Shown one piece after another: positions 18,118 through 27,600 of a stretch of 64,000 bases of DNA. This DNA comes from Cohnella phaseoli (GTDB lineage: Bacteria; Bacillota; Bacilli; Paenibacillales; Paenibacillaceae). The stretch is from NCBI RefSeq assembly GCF_003386235.1, contig NZ_QRDZ01000003.1, forward strand, positions 186,001 to 250,000, written 5' to 3'. The notes under the pieces were generated by a model. That model had not been told where the DNA came from, did no database searches, and was given only the letters and a program-made list of their open reading frames with translations. A program made the translations under genes and the position numbers. Position 1 is the first letter of the stretch. Each line of letters opens with the position of its first letter.

Positions 18118-19500
18118 ATGGCATTCGAAGGATTGACAACCCGACTGCAGAACGTATTCGGGAAGCTGAAGGGCCGCGGCAAAGTTTCGGAGGACGACGT
18201 TAACGAAGCGATGCGCGAGGTGCGTCTCGCTCTGTTGGAAGCGGACGTAAACTTCAAGGTCGTCAAAGACTTCATCGCCAAGGTGAAGGAGCGCGCGACC
18301 GGCCAGGAAGTGCAGAAGAGCTTTACGCCGGCGATGGTTATTATCGATATCGTCAACAAGGAATTGACCGAGTTGATGGGCGGCACGCAGGAGAAGCTGG
18401 CGAAGGCGAACAAGCCTCCGACGGTCATTCTGATGGCCGGTCTGCAGGGTGCGGGTAAAACGACGCTGACAGGCAAACTGGCGAAACTGCTGCAATCGCA
18501 GAACCATAAGCCGCTGCTCGTCGCGGGAGATATTTATCGTCCCGCCGCGATCAAGCAGCTTGAGGTGCTTGGCGAACAGATTGGCGCTCAGGTGTTCACG
18601 CTGGGCGACAAAGTCAGTCCCGTCGAGATTGCGAAACAGGGCGTTCAACTGGCCAAGGATCAAGGCAACGATTATGTTCTGATCGATACGGCGGGCCGTC
18701 TGCAGATCGACGAAGAGCTGATGCAGGAAATCAAGGACATTCATGCGGCGGTTAAGCCGGACGAAGTGCTGCTTGTCGTCGATGCGATGACCGGTCAGGA
18801 AGCCGTCAACGTTGCCAAGAGCTTCCACGAGCAGCTTGCGTTGACTGGCGTCGTACTGACGAAGCTCGACGGCGATACGCGCGGCGGCGCGGCGCTGTCG
18901 GTCAAAGCGGTAACCGGCTGCCCGATCAAGTTTGCTTCGACGGGAGAGCGGATCGACCAGCTCGAAGCGTTCCACCCGGATCGGATGGCTTCGCGGATTC
19001 TCGGCATGGGCGACATGCTGTCGCTGATCGAGAAGGCGCAGGAGACGATGGACAAGGATAAGGCGGCCGAGATGGAGCGCAAGATGCGCACCGCCGAGTT
19101 CACCTTCGACGATTTCCTCGAACAGATGGAGCAGGTGCGCAAGCTCGGACCGCTCGATCAACTGCTCGACATGCTTCCGGGCATGAGCAAGGTGAAGAAC
19201 AACCCGAACTTCAAGATCGACGAGAAGCAGATCGCCCGCACGGAAGCGATCGCGAAGTCGATGACGAAGGCGGAGAAGCATAAGCCCGATATCATCAACT
19301 ACAGCCGCCGCAAGCGGATTGCCGCAGGAAGCGGCACGACGCTGGCCGACGTCAATCGGCTGCTCCGGCAGTTCGAGGATATGAAGAAGATGATGAAGCA
19401 GTTTTCCGGCATGATGGGCCCGAAAGGACCGAAGGGCGGCATGAAGGCGCTCAAAGGCATGTTCGGAGGAAAAGGCAAAAACATGAAGTTCCCGTTCTAA
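18118..19500 (+). CDS. ffh: Signal recognition particle protein Ffh
   Basis: Ffh is the GTPase subunit of the signal recognition particle, binding 4.5S/6S scRNA and signal sequences. The 460-residue protein has an N domain, G domain ([15 protein letters not shown] near 107, [26 protein letters not shown]) and a methionine-rich M domain from about 320 ending in [34 protein letters not shown] precedes the ATG. Confidence 0.97.
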   Translation: MAFEGLTTRLQNVFGKLKGRGKVSEDDVNEAMREVRLALLEADVNFKVVKDFIAKVKERATGQEVQKSFTPAMVIIDIVNKELTELMGGTQEKLAKANKPPTVILMAGLQGAGKTTLTGKLAKLLQSQNHKPLLVAGDIYRPAAIKQLEVLGEQIGAQVFTLGDKVSPVEIAKQGVQLAKDQGNDYVLIDTAGRLQIDEELMQEIKDIHAAVKPDEVLLVVDAMTGQEAVNVAKSFHEQLALTGVVLTKLDGDTRGGAALSVKAVTGCPIKFASTGERIDQLEAFHPDRMASRILGMGDMLSLIEKAQETMDKDKAAEMERKMRTAEFTFDDFLEQMEQVRKLGPLDQLLDMLPGMSKVKNNPNFKIDEKQIARTEAIAKSMTKAEKHKPDIINYSRRKRIAAGSGTTLADVNRLLRQFEDMKKMMKQFSGMMGPKGPKGGMKALKGMFGGKGKNMKFPF

Positions 19501-19549
19501 AGAGAACAGGATTCTCCATTCCTACTCTTGTCAAGGAGGTGAAAGTCAC

Positions 19550-19822
19550 ATGGCAGTTCGCATTCGTTTGAAACGGATCGGCGCTCACAAAGCTCCGTTC
19601 TATCGCGTAGTCGTATCGGATTCCCGTTCCCCGCGCGATGGTCGTTTTATTGAAGAAATCGGCGTGTACAATCCGGTTGCTCAACCGGCTCAAGTACAAA
19701 TCGACGAAGAAAAAGCGTTGAAATGGTTGCAAAACGGCGCACAAGCGTCCGATACCGTTCGCAACCTGCTCAGCAAAGCCGGCGTTTTGAAGAAGTTCCA
19801 CGAATCCAAGCTCCAGAAGTAA
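19550..19822 (+). CDS. rpsP: 30S ribosomal protein S16
   Basis: The 90-residue product [38 protein letters not shown] is S16 of the small ribosomal subunit. AAGGAGGTGAAAG precedes the ATG. It follows ffh by 49 bases, as in B. subtilis, and begins the rpsP-khpA-rimM-trmD-rplS series. Confidence 0.98.
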   Translation: MAVRIRLKRIGAHKAPFYRVVVSDSRSPRDGRFIEEIGVYNPVAQPAQVQIDEEKALKWLQNGAQASDTVRNLLSKAGVLKKFHESKLQK

Positions 19823-19832
19823 TCCTGTCACT

Positions 19833-19879
19833 AAGGAGCTGCGGCGAAATTAACGATACTTGATTTCGATGCAGTCTCC
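19833..19879 (+). repeat. Dispersed repeat B, copy 1 (47 bp)
   Basis: The unit begins AAGGAGCTGCGGCGAAAT and ends ATTTCGATGCAGTCTCC, so its ends pair as CTGC/GCAG and CGAAAT/ATTTCG around a 2x2 internal loop. Copy 2 follows without a gap. Confidence 0.85.
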
Positions 19880-19926
19880 AAGGAGCTGCGGCGAAATGAG
19901 CGATACTTGATTTCGATGCAGTCTCT
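19880..19926 (+). repeat. Dispersed repeat B, copy 2 (47 bp)
   Basis: A tandem duplicate of the preceding 47 bases with three substitutions (two in the loop, one at the last base). It ends just before the khpA ribosome binding site, so both copies are in the rpsP-khpA transcript. Confidence 0.85.
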
Positions 19927-19943
19927 AACCGGAGGGCTGAGCC

Positions 19944-20177
19944 ATGGAACAATTGATTCGGGTAATTGCCCGAGCGCTTGTGGATCACCCGGAAGACGTG
20001 CAGATACAGGTCAGGGAAGACGCGAGAGGCCTGGTGTACGAGCTTTCCGTGCATCCCGACGATGTCGGCAAAGTTATCGGCAAGCAGGGGCGCATCGCCA
20101 AGGCGCTGCGCACAGTCGTCTCATCCGCCGCCGTGAAGGAGCGGAGGCGCGTCATCGTGGATATTGTCTCGGAATAA
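19944..20177 (+). CDS. khpA: KH-domain RNA-binding protein KhpA (YlqC)
   Basis: This 77-residue KH-domain protein is KhpA, which pairs with KhpB/Jag to bind RNA and influence cell elongation in Firmicutes. The KH signature is VIGKQGRIAKALR (GxxG loop KQGR) near residues 45-57. GGAGGG precedes the ATG. It lies between rpsP and rimM, the conserved position of ylqC. Confidence 0.94.
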   Translation: MEQLIRVIARALVDHPEDVQIQVREDARGLVYELSVHPDDVGKVIGKQGRIAKALRTVVSSAAVKERRRVIVDIVSE

Positions 20178-20335
20178 TAGGCTAAGAGGGCCGTATCGTG
20201 CGTCAGCATGGTGCGGTCTTTTGTCATGAACAGGACGAAAATGCGAGAGCCGTGCGGCTGCGGATGTTTGCGATTTCGGAGGCCAATGCGATATGATAGA
20301 GAGAGCTTTGGCGCATAATGGAAGGAGCTAGTTGC

Positions 20336-20857
20336 ATGTCGGAGGGGCGTTTGCTTAACGTAGGAAAAGTTGTCAACACTCATGGAATCAAAGGGGAGCT
20401 GAAGATATGGCCCCAGACCGATTTTCCGGAGGTGCGGTTTAAGCAAGGCGGCAAGCTGCTGATGATTCCGCCCGAGGCGGGCGACCCGGTCATGATCGAG
20501 ATCGTCTCGGCGCGCGAGCAGAAGAAGATGTACGTCTTAAAGATCAAAGGCTTCGACAATATTAATCAGGTCGAAAAATATAAGGGCTGGGAGCTTAAAG
20601 TAACCGAGGACGAGCGCGTACCGCTGGAAGAGGGCGAATATTACGTTCAGGATATCGTCGGCTGCGAGGTGGTCACGGAAGAAGGCGAGACGCTGGGCAA
20701 GGTGACCGATATTTTGTCTCCCGGAGCGAACGATATTTGGGTTGTCAAAATGCCCAAGGGCAAGGAGCTGCTGCTGCCGGTTATTGACGACGTTGTGCTC
20801 GACGTCGACGTTGCCGCGCGTAAAATCAAAGTGCATCTGATGGAAGGGCTGCTCTGA
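20336..20857 (+). CDS. rimM: Ribosome maturation factor RimM
   Basis: RimM assists maturation of the 30S head and binds S19. The 173-residue protein has an N-terminal RimM barrel ([19 protein letters not shown]) and a C-terminal PRC-like barrel ([25 protein letters not shown] to [14 protein letters not shown]). The ATG at 20336 has AAGGAG nine bases upstream; the ATG at 20318 lies before that site. It ends in TGATG, overlapping the trmD start by one base. Confidence 0.95.
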   Translation: MSEGRLLNVGKVVNTHGIKGELKIWPQTDFPEVRFKQGGKLLMIPPEAGDPVMIEIVSAREQKKMYVLKIKGFDNINQVEKYKGWELKVTEDERVPLEEGEYYVQDIVGCEVVTEEGETLGKVTDILSPGANDIWVVKMPKGKELLLPVIDDVVLDVDVAARKIKVHLMEGLL

Positions 20858-21633
20858 TGCGGATAGACGTATTGACGCTTTTTCCGGAAATGTTCGCGGG
20901 CGTGTTCGGATCAAGCATTTTGGGCAAGGCGCACGACAAAGGCATTGTGTCGCTCAATACGCTTAATTTTCGCGACTTCGCCAATAATAAACACAACACG
21001 GTAGACGATATGCCTTACGGCGGCGGCGGCGGCATGGTGCTCAAGGCCGAGCCGATCTTCGGCGCGGTGGAGCATGTGCTGGAGCGGCAAAGGCGGGCGG
21101 AAGACGGAGAAGAAGCGCGTAAGCCGCGCGTTATTCTCATGTGTCCGCAGGGCAGACCGTTCACGCAGGAGATCGCCCGCGAGCTATCCGAGGAATCGCA
21201 CTTGATTTTTATTTGCGGTCATTACGAAGGCTACGACGAGCGAATCCGCGAGCACTTGGTGACGGACGAGCTGTCGGTTGGGGATTACGTATTGACCGGA
21301 GGAGAGCTGCCTGCAATGGTCGTCACGGACGCGGTCGTTCGGCTGCTGCCCGGTGTGCTCGGCAACGAACAGTCGGCCGTTACAGACTCGTTTAGCGATG
21401 GCCTGCTTGAGTATCCGCACTATACTCGGCCTGCGGAGTTCAGAGGCTGGAAGGTTCCCGACGCTTTGTTGTCCGGACACCATGCGGAGATCGAGAAGTG
21501 GCGTAGGCGGCAATCGCTGGAGCGAACGCTCGCTCGCCGACCGGAGCTGCTGGACCGGGCCGAGTTGACCAAAGAAGAGCGGATATGGTTGGACAGCCTT
21601 CATGCGCAGCGGGAAAATTCGGCAGAAAATTGA
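20857..21633 (+). CDS. trmD: tRNA (guanine(37)-N(1))-methyltransferase TrmD
   Basis: TrmD methylates G37 next to the anticodon to prevent frameshifting. This 258-residue SPOUT enzyme shows [36 protein letters not shown] and [14 protein letters not shown], the last two forming the trefoil-knot cofactor site. It is translationally coupled to rimM. Confidence 0.97.
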   Translation: MRIDVLTLFPEMFAGVFGSSILGKAHDKGIVSLNTLNFRDFANNKHNTVDDMPYGGGGGMVLKAEPIFGAVEHVLERQRRAEDGEEARKPRVILMCPQGRPFTQEIARELSEESHLIFICGHYEGYDERIREHLVTDELSVGDYVLTGGELPAMVVTDAVVRLLPGVLGNEQSAVTDSFSDGLLEYPHYTRPAEFRGWKVPDALLSGHHAEIEKWRRRQSLERTLARRPELLDRAELTKEERIWLDSLHAQRENSAEN

Positions 21634-21642
21634 ACGTAACAG

Positions 21643-21672
21643 TTGTATTTTTGGGCGGGAATATGATATAAT
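21643..21672 (+). promoter_or_regulatory. Promoter of rplS with extended -10
   Basis: TTGTAT (21643-21648), 18-base spacer, TATAAT (21667-21672) preceded by TGA, an extended -10. It begins ten bases after trmD and produces a leader of about 130 bases. Confidence 0.85.
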
Positions 21673-21679
21673 TTCAAAT

Positions 21680-21811
21680 GTTGTTTTGTCTTTGTTCGGC
21701 TTCGGACAGACAAAATGGAACGAGTAGGACGGTCCTCTGCACGCCAAGATCCGAATGCAGGGTATTCGGGGAGCGGGGTACGAACGTCTGTTAGGGAAGG
21801 AGTGAACACAA
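21680..21811 (+). ncRNA. Candidate L19 (rplS) mRNA leader
   Basis: The leader between the promoter and rplS contains a strong hairpin at 21684-21715, where TTTTGTCT pairs with AGACAAAA and, inside it, GTTCG pairs with CGGAC around GCTT. A second possible pairing is CTGCA/TGCAG further down. Structured rplS leaders that respond to L19 are known in Firmicutes; position and structure fit, but I could not compare with the family model. Confidence 0.55.
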
Positions 21812-22156
21812 ATGAGCAATCTGATTCAAGCGATCACGCAAGAGCAGCTGCGTAAGGACATTCCAAGCTTCCGTCCTGGCGATACGCTGAAAGTGTACGT
21901 AAAAGTCGTCGAGGGTTCCCGCGAGCGTGTTCAGCTGTTCGAAGGCGTCGTAATCAAGCGCCGCGGCGGCGGAATCAGCGAAACCTTCACGGTTCGCAAA
22001 ATCTCGTACGGCGTAGGCGTAGAGCGTGCCTTCCCGGTACATTCTCCGCGCCTGGAGAAAATCGAAGTGGCTCGCCGCGGTAAAGTTCGCCGCGCGAAAC
22101 TGTACTACCTGCGCAACCTGCGCGGTAAGGCAGCACGTATTAAAGAAATTCGATAA
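21812..22156 (+). CDS. rplS: 50S ribosomal protein L19
   Basis: The 114-residue protein is L19, at the 30S-50S interface ([34 protein letters not shown]). AAGGAGTG precedes the ATG. It is the last gene of the rpsP-trmD series and has its own promoter, structured leader and terminator, so it can be expressed apart from the upstream genes. Confidence 0.98.
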   Translation: MSNLIQAITQEQLRKDIPSFRPGDTLKVYVKVVEGSRERVQLFEGVVIKRRGGGISETFTVRKISYGVGVERAFPVHSPRLEKIEVARRGKVRRAKLYYLRNLRGKAARIKEIR

Positions 22157-22166
22157 TGGACGACAG

Positions 22167-22202
22167 AGGAGGGCTTGGCGACGTTCAAGTCCTCCTTTTT
22201 GC
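22167..22202 (+). terminator. Terminator after rplS
   Basis: AGGAGGGCTTG pairs with CAAGTCCTCCT (one G-T pair) around an eight-base loop, followed by TTTT. It lies in front of lepB. Confidence 0.85.
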
Positions 22203-22233
22203 ATATTTACCAGAAAGCTAGAGGCGATTACGA

Positions 22234-22953
22234 ATGGATCACAATGACAATTCCAAACCAAACGAATCGGCCGAGCTGGGAACGAACTCGGCCGCGGATG
22301 ACCGCGCTGTTCATTCCGGCAGCGAGACGGAGACGTTTTCCGAGGCGACCCGGGGCAGCCGAAGCGCGAAGCCGCCGAAGCGCCAGGGGAATGAGCTGGT
22401 GGAATGGATCAAGGCGCTTGCGATCGCCGGCGTTCTGGTGCTCGTGATCCGCTGGTTTCTGCTTAGTCCTTTTATCGTCGACGGGCCGTCCATGGAGCCT
22501 AACTTTTGGAACCGCGAACGGATTATCGTCAACAAAATCATTTACGACATACGCGAACCGAAGCGCGGAGAAGTGATCGTGTTTCACGTGCCGGAGGAAG
22601 GCCGCGATTTTATTAAGCGGGTGATCGCGCTGCCTGGCGAGACGGTCAAGGTCGACGGCGATCAGGTATACATAAACGGAGAACCGCTTGACGAAACTTA
22701 TTTGCAGGAAGCTTACGAAGAAGCTCATGCTCAGGGCGAGCTTTACAATCGCTATCGCGAAGAGCGCTCCAATTTTCCGAACGGTTCTTTCCCGGACGGA
22801 GTCGTGCCGGAGGGAACGGTGTTCGTGATGGGGGATAATCGCTCGAATAGCGAAGACAGCCGAATGATCGGATATATTCCGACGGATCGGATTGTCGGCC
22901 GCGCCGACTTGATTTTCTGGCCGATCAAAGATTTCAAGTTGGTCAAGCATTAA
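22234..22953 (+). CDS. lepB: Signal peptidase I
   Basis: Type I signal peptidases cleave secretory signal peptides at the outer membrane face. The 239-residue protein has a charged cytoplasmic N-terminus of about 50 residues, one membrane segment (IKALAIAGVLVLVIRWFLLS), the Ser nucleophile in FIVDGPSMEPNF, the Lys base in RDFIKRVIALPGE and the box VMGDNRSNSEDSR. The long Ser/Arg-rich N-terminal tail is variable in the family. Its place between rplS and rbgA is typical of Paenibacillus. Confidence 0.95.
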   Translation: MDHNDNSKPNESAELGTNSAADDRAVHSGSETETFSEATRGSRSAKPPKRQGNELVEWIKALAIAGVLVLVIRWFLLSPFIVDGPSMEPNFWNRERIIVNKIIYDIREPKRGEVIVFHVPEEGRDFIKRVIALPGETVKVDGDQVYINGEPLDETYLQEAYEEAHAQGELYNRYREERSNFPNGSFPDGVVPEGTVFVMGDNRSNSEDSRMIGYIPTDRIVGRADLIFWPIKDFKLVKH

Positions 22954-22971
22954 ACCGATTATAGCAAACAC

Positions 22972-23021
22972 AAGGGGCCATTCCCCGATCATCGCGCGAT
23001 GACCGACGGGAAGGCCCCGTT
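22972..23021 (+). other. Large nested hairpin between lepB and rbgA
   Basis: Three coaxial stems are visible: GGGGCC/GGCCCC outside, TTCCC/GGGAA in the middle and the palindrome TCATCGCGCGATGA at the tip. No clear T-run follows, so this may be a terminator of weak type or an RNA stability element. Confidence 0.5.
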
Positions 23022-23047
23022 GTTATAGGTAAGGAAGGTGAATCACC

Positions 23048-23923
23048 ATGACGATTCAATGGTTTCCCGGGCATATGACCCGAGCGAGGCGGCAGATTGA
23101 AGAGAAGCTGAAGCTGATCGACGTCGTGTTCGAGCTGCTGGACGCCCGAATTCCAAGCTCCAGTCGCAATCCGATGGTAGACGAGATTATAGGCGAGAAG
23201 CCAAGACTCGTGCTGCTTAATAAAGCGGACTTGGCGGATCCTGAGAAAACGACGGAATGGAGCCGTTTTTTTCGCGAGCAAGGCTTGGCCGTGCATGCGA
23301 TCGACGCGAATGCGGGGGCGGGAGTCAAGGAGCTGGCTAGTAAGGCGAAAGAGCTGCTGAAGGAGAAGATCGATCGTCAGATCGCCAAGGGGATGAAGCC
23401 GCGCCCGATACGCGCCCTGATCGTCGGCATTCCGAATGTCGGCAAATCAACGCTGATCAACCGGCTGGCCGGACGCAACATTGCCGTAACCGGAGACCGG
23501 CCCGGGGTGACAAAGGGGCAGCAGTGGATTCGTTTCGGGGGCGAACTGGAGCTGCTCGATACGCCGGGGATTTTGTGGCCGAGGTTCGAGGATCCTGTCG
23601 TCGGCAACCGATTGGCCGCGACGGGAGCGATCAAGGAAGATATTCTTCATCTGGACGAGGTCGCTTGTTTTGTGCTAAAAGTGCTGGTCGAGCAATATGG
23701 ACAGGTACTCGGAGAGCGCTACGGTTTGACGGATCTGCCTTCCGAGCTGCCGGATATGCAGGCGGCCGTTGAGGTGCTGGAAAGCATCGGCAGGCGCAGA
23801 GGCTGCATTGTCAGCGGCGGCCATGTCGATTACGAGAAGGCGGCAACGGTGCTGCTTCGTGACTTGCGCTCAGGCAAGCTCGGTCGGATTACATTCGAAA
23901 AGCCGGAAGAGATGCAGATGTAA
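23048..23923 (+). CDS. rbgA: Ribosome biogenesis GTPase RbgA (YlqF)
   Basis: RbgA promotes late 50S assembly, including entry of L16. It is a 291-residue circularly permuted GTPase: the G4 motif LLNKADLAD (about 55-63) precedes G1 [16 protein letters not shown] (about 127-142) and G3 DTPGILWP (about 173). The opening [17 protein letters not shown] is diagnostic. GGAAGGTG precedes the ATG. Confidence 0.96.
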   Translation: MTIQWFPGHMTRARRQIEEKLKLIDVVFELLDARIPSSSRNPMVDEIIGEKPRLVLLNKADLADPEKTTEWSRFFREQGLAVHAIDANAGAGVKELASKAKELLKEKIDRQIAKGMKPRPIRALIVGIPNVGKSTLINRLAGRNIAVTGDRPGVTKGQQWIRFGGELELLDTPGILWPRFEDPVVGNRLAATGAIKEDILHLDEVACFVLKVLVEQYGQVLGERYGLTDLPSELPDMQAAVEVLESIGRRRGCIVSGGHVDYEKAATVLLRDLRSGKLGRITFEKPEEMQM

Positions 23924-23963
23924 TCCTAAAGCAACGCGAACGATCGAAGAATACGATCATCCA

Positions 23964-23997
23964 ATCTCCGCGGGGTACCCCGTCGGGGATTTTTTTA
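23964..23997 (+). terminator. Terminator after rbgA
   Basis: ATCTCCG pairs with CGGGGAT, with the palindrome GGGGTACCCC inside, followed by seven T. It closes the long fapR-to-rbgA region. Confidence 0.85.
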
Positions 23998-24126
23998 TGA
24001 GTGATGCCAAGGCATAGAGCGAAAAAAACTATGACGGACCAATTCATGTGCAGGCCCCGCTTGTGAAGAAGCATTCTCAAGGCGAATTTTCCGAAAAAAC
24101 GTGACGCCATTTGAACTAACTGCTTC

Positions 24127-24190
24127 TAACGGCCTGCCTGGTAGACCGTTGCGCGATCGAAATCGTGCGGATGGCCGCCTCTAACGGTCT
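24127..24190 (+). repeat. Dispersed repeat A, copy 4 and a half copy
   Basis: TAACGGCC-N9-GACCGTT at 24127-24150 matches the family found after smc; 24182-24190 repeats only the left arm TAACGGTCT. Both lie in the non-coding stretch between rbgA and the GH8-phosphatase gene. Confidence 0.6.
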
Positions 24191-24260
24191 CACCTTCAAT
24201 AATCCAATTTATTTAGTCAGCTATGTGTAAATCAGTTGGTCAGCCGTAGAAAAAAATGTG

Positions 24261-24290
24261 TTGCATTCCATACAATGCTTCCAATATAAT
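24261..24290 (+). promoter_or_regulatory. Sigma-A promoter of the GH8-phosphatase gene
   Basis: TTGCAT (24261-24266), 18-base spacer, TATAAT (24285-24290). Transcription should start near 24297, directly at the first LacI-type operator, and give a leader of about 350 bases. Confidence 0.75.
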
Positions 24291-24297
24291 GAAGAAA

Positions 24298-24313
24298 GTT
24301 AAAGTGCTTTAAC
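24298..24313 (+). promoter_or_regulatory. LacI-type operator 1
   Basis: GTTAAAGTGCTTTAAC is a perfect inverted repeat (GTTAAAG/CTTTAAC) with a TG centre, lying over the expected transcription start. This position suits a repressor. Confidence 0.75.
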
Positions 24314-24380
24314 TTTTGAAGAGTAATCGTCGATTTATTTCTGTTGTATACAAGAATCTTCATATTTTTTTAGGCATAAA

Positions 24381-24396
24381 GTTAAAGCGATTAAAC
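24381..24396 (+). promoter_or_regulatory. LacI-type operator 2
   Basis: GTTAAAGCGATTAAAC differs from the perfect palindrome at two positions in the right arm. It starts 83 bases after operator 1, close to eight helical turns. Confidence 0.7.
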
Positions 24397-24541
24397 TATG
24401 TGATGATTTTAAGAGACTCGTCTGTCCAACCTTTTATCCACAGCGTGCAACGGATTGAGGGCGGCGATCAGCGGAGTTGCCCTGCAGAAGAAATTTGGTC
24501 GTCCCAGGATGGCACAGGCAGAGGCAGCTCATTTTTTATAG

Positions 24542-24557
24542 GTTAAAGCGCTTTAAT
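24542..24557 (+). promoter_or_regulatory. LacI-type operator 3
   Basis: GTTAAAGCGCTTTAAT contains the perfect palindrome TTAAAGCGCTTTAA with the CG centre typical of LacI-family operators. Confidence 0.75.
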
Positions 24558-24561
24558 TATA

Positions 24562-24577
24562 GATGGAGCGGTTTAAC
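24562..24577 (+). promoter_or_regulatory. Degenerate LacI-type operator 4
   Basis: GATGGAGCGGTTTAAC matches 12 of 16 positions of operator 1's palindrome and lies 20 bases, about two turns, after the start of operator 3. Confidence 0.4.
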
Positions 24578-24647
24578 GATTATTCCGAAAGGAGGCCGCG
24601 ATTACGTTTCGTTATGTTCAAATCTAATTAATCGGGAGGAGATTTGG

Positions 24648-27600
24648 ATGAATTCTAAAAGGAAGTACTCGTCTATCGTATCGTCATTGCTGGTATTCGC
24701 CATGTTCGTGTCCGTATTGGGCTTGACTCCGCTCGCACCTGCCAATACGGCCTATGCGGCGGCCCCGTCGCGGCCCTTCCCGCAGGCGGTGAACTATCCG
24801 GGCATTACAAAACCGAACAATGTGACGCAGGCGGCGATGAATGCCTCGGTCGCATCGTATTATAACAGTTGGAAATCCAGTTACTTGAAGAACAATCTGA
24901 GCTCTCTGCCGGGCGGCTATTATGTCAAAGGCGGGGTAACGGGACCTACGGAAGGCTACAATGCGCTGGGATCGTCGGAGGGGCAAGGTTACGGCATGAT
25001 TATTACCGTGCTTATGGCCGGACACGATCCGAATGCTCAGACGATTTATGACGGTTTGTTCAAGACGGCCAGAGCGTACCACAGCAAGAGAAATGCCAAT
25101 CTGATGGGCTGGATCGTCGCGGATGCCGCCGGCGCTCAGGGTCACTATTCTTCGGCAACGGACGGAGATATGGACATTGCTTACTCGCTGATTTTGGCCG
25201 ATCGGCAGTGGGGTTCAAGCGGCACGATCAATTATTTGGCCGAAGCGCAAAATATGATTACGAACGGAATCAAAGCCAGCAATGTCACGACAGGCAACCG
25301 ATTGAATCTGGGCGATTGGGATTCGAAAACCGCGCTCAATACTCGGCCTTCGGACTGGATGCTGGGTCATATGCGAGCGTTCTACGCCGTGACGGGCGAT
25401 CAGACTTGGCTGAACGTCATCAACAACTTGTACACGGTCTATAGCGACTTCAGCAGCAGCTATTCTTCTACTACCGGCCTAATATCGGATTTCGTCGTCG
25501 GGAACCCGCCGCAGCCGGCTCCGTCCGACTACTTGGGCGAATTTCTGGAAACGAACGAATACAACTACAACGCCTGTCGGATGCCTTTGCGCATCGTGAT
25601 GGATTATGCCGTGTCCGGAGACGCGCGCGGGAAGGCGATTGTCGACAAAATTGCTACGTGGATCAAAGGAAAAACAAGCAGCAACCCGAACAATGTGAAG
25701 GACGGCTACAAGCTTAACGGCACGGTGACCGGCTCGGCCAGTTATCCGGCAGCCGTATTCGCAGCTCCGTTCATTGCTGCGGGAACTGCCAGCAGCAGCA
25801 ACCAGGCGTGGGTGAATACCGGTTGGAGTTGGATGATCAATCAGACGGACGGCTACTACAGCGATTCCTACAATCTGATGACGATGCTGTTCATGTCCGG
25901 CAACTGGTGGAATCCGATTGCGGCAAGCGCGCCGGATACCCAGGCGCCGACGCAGCCGACCGGGCTGACGGCGATAGCCGTATCCGGTACGCAGATTAAT
26001 CTGAGCTGGACGGCGTCGACAGACAATGTCGGAGTGACCGGCTACAAAATTTTACGTAATGGGACGCAGGTGGGAACGGCAACAGGCACGACTTTCAGCG
26101 ATACCGGGCTTGTTCCGCAGACTAGCTACAGCTACGCGGTATCCGCTTATGATGCCGCCAACAATCAATCGACGGCCAGCGCTGCCGCCAGTGCGACCAC
26201 GCTGCAAGGCTCATCTTATGTGAACCTTGCGCTCGGAAAAACGGCTACCGCCAGCTCGATCGAAGGCTCGGGGTTTGAAGCGGCCAAAGCGGTGGACGGC
26301 AACGGTACGACTCGTTGGGCGAGCGTGGAAGGGTCAGATACGCAATGGTTCGCGGTCGACCTAGGCGCTGTGCACAGCATCGGCAAGGTAAAGCTCTTAT
26401 GGGAAGCTGCGTACGGCAAGAGCTATAAGATTCAAACTTCGACGAACGGAAGCTCTTGGTCGGATGCTTATAGCACGACATCCGGCGATGGCGGAACGGA
26501 CGAAATTACGTTTGCGGCAAGAGACGCGCGTCACGTCAGAATTTCCGCCACGAAGAGAGGCACGTCCTACGGCTATTCCCTGTTCGAATTCGAGGTATGG
26601 CCTTCAGGAAACGCGCCGGCCGATACGACCGCTCCGACAGTGCCCGGCAATCTCGCCGTAACAGGTACTTCATCTTCTACCGTATCGCTGTCCTGGAGCG
26701 CTTCGAGCGACAACGTCGGTGTAACGGGATACGAGGTATACCGCGGCTCTACGCTGGCCGCAAGCGTGGTCGGAACGAGCGCGACGGTTAGCGGATTAAC
26801 TGCCGGCATGTCGTATTCGTTCACTGTGAAAGCCAAGGATGCGGCAGGCAACGTCTCGGCGGCCAGCAGCTCGATAAGCGCAACAACGCTTCCGAACAGC
26901 CCGGTCGGCACCGCTCCGAAGCTGATCAATATGACGTTTAACGGCGATCCCCGGACGAGTGTTGCCTTCGCCTGGTATACGAATCTGATGACGGGGTCGG
27001 TCGTTCGGGTGGCGGAAGCTGCGGCAGTGGTCGGCAACGTTTTTCCGGCGCAGGGAACGTTGACCTATCAGGGCACGGCGGAAACGATTCAAACCTATGT
27101 CACAAAATCCGATCGCAGCTCCAACAACAAAAAGAGCTTTGTCAGTCATAAGGTCATTGCGGATCAATTGGCGCCTGGAACCGCCTATAAGTTCCAAGTA
27201 GGCAACGGCGCCGCGGACGGATGGGGGCCGATCGGTTCCTTCACGACGGATCACGCCGTGAATCAACCGTTTCATTTTATCGCCGGTTCCGACTCCCAGG
27301 CTTCCAGCGAGTCCAGCTTTATGCCCTGGGCGGACACTTTCACTAAAGCGATCAATACGATCGGGTCTCCCAAGTTTCTGATTAATGCCGGAGATTTGGT
27401 CGACAACGGCGATCTGGAGGAGCAGTGGCAGTGGATGCTGGGCGTGGCGCAAAACTCGTTGCTGCAAGTACCGATCGTACCTGTGCTCGGCGGGCATGAA
27501 GTTCCGGATTATCAGGGAGATACGACAACGGCGAACAATAATTTTTACAACCATTTCAATTTGCCGCGGCAGACGATCGCGAATACGCATGACGGTTCCG

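Noticed and set aside
24316..24546. 76-codon open frame between operators 1 and 3
   Set aside because: No ribosome binding site, no similarity I recognise, and it lies in the leader of the GH8-phosphatase transcript.
24477..24647. 57-codon N-terminal extension of the GH8-phosphatase frame
   Set aside because: It starts at a TTG without a ribosome site; the ATG at 24648 has one and is followed by a proper signal peptide.
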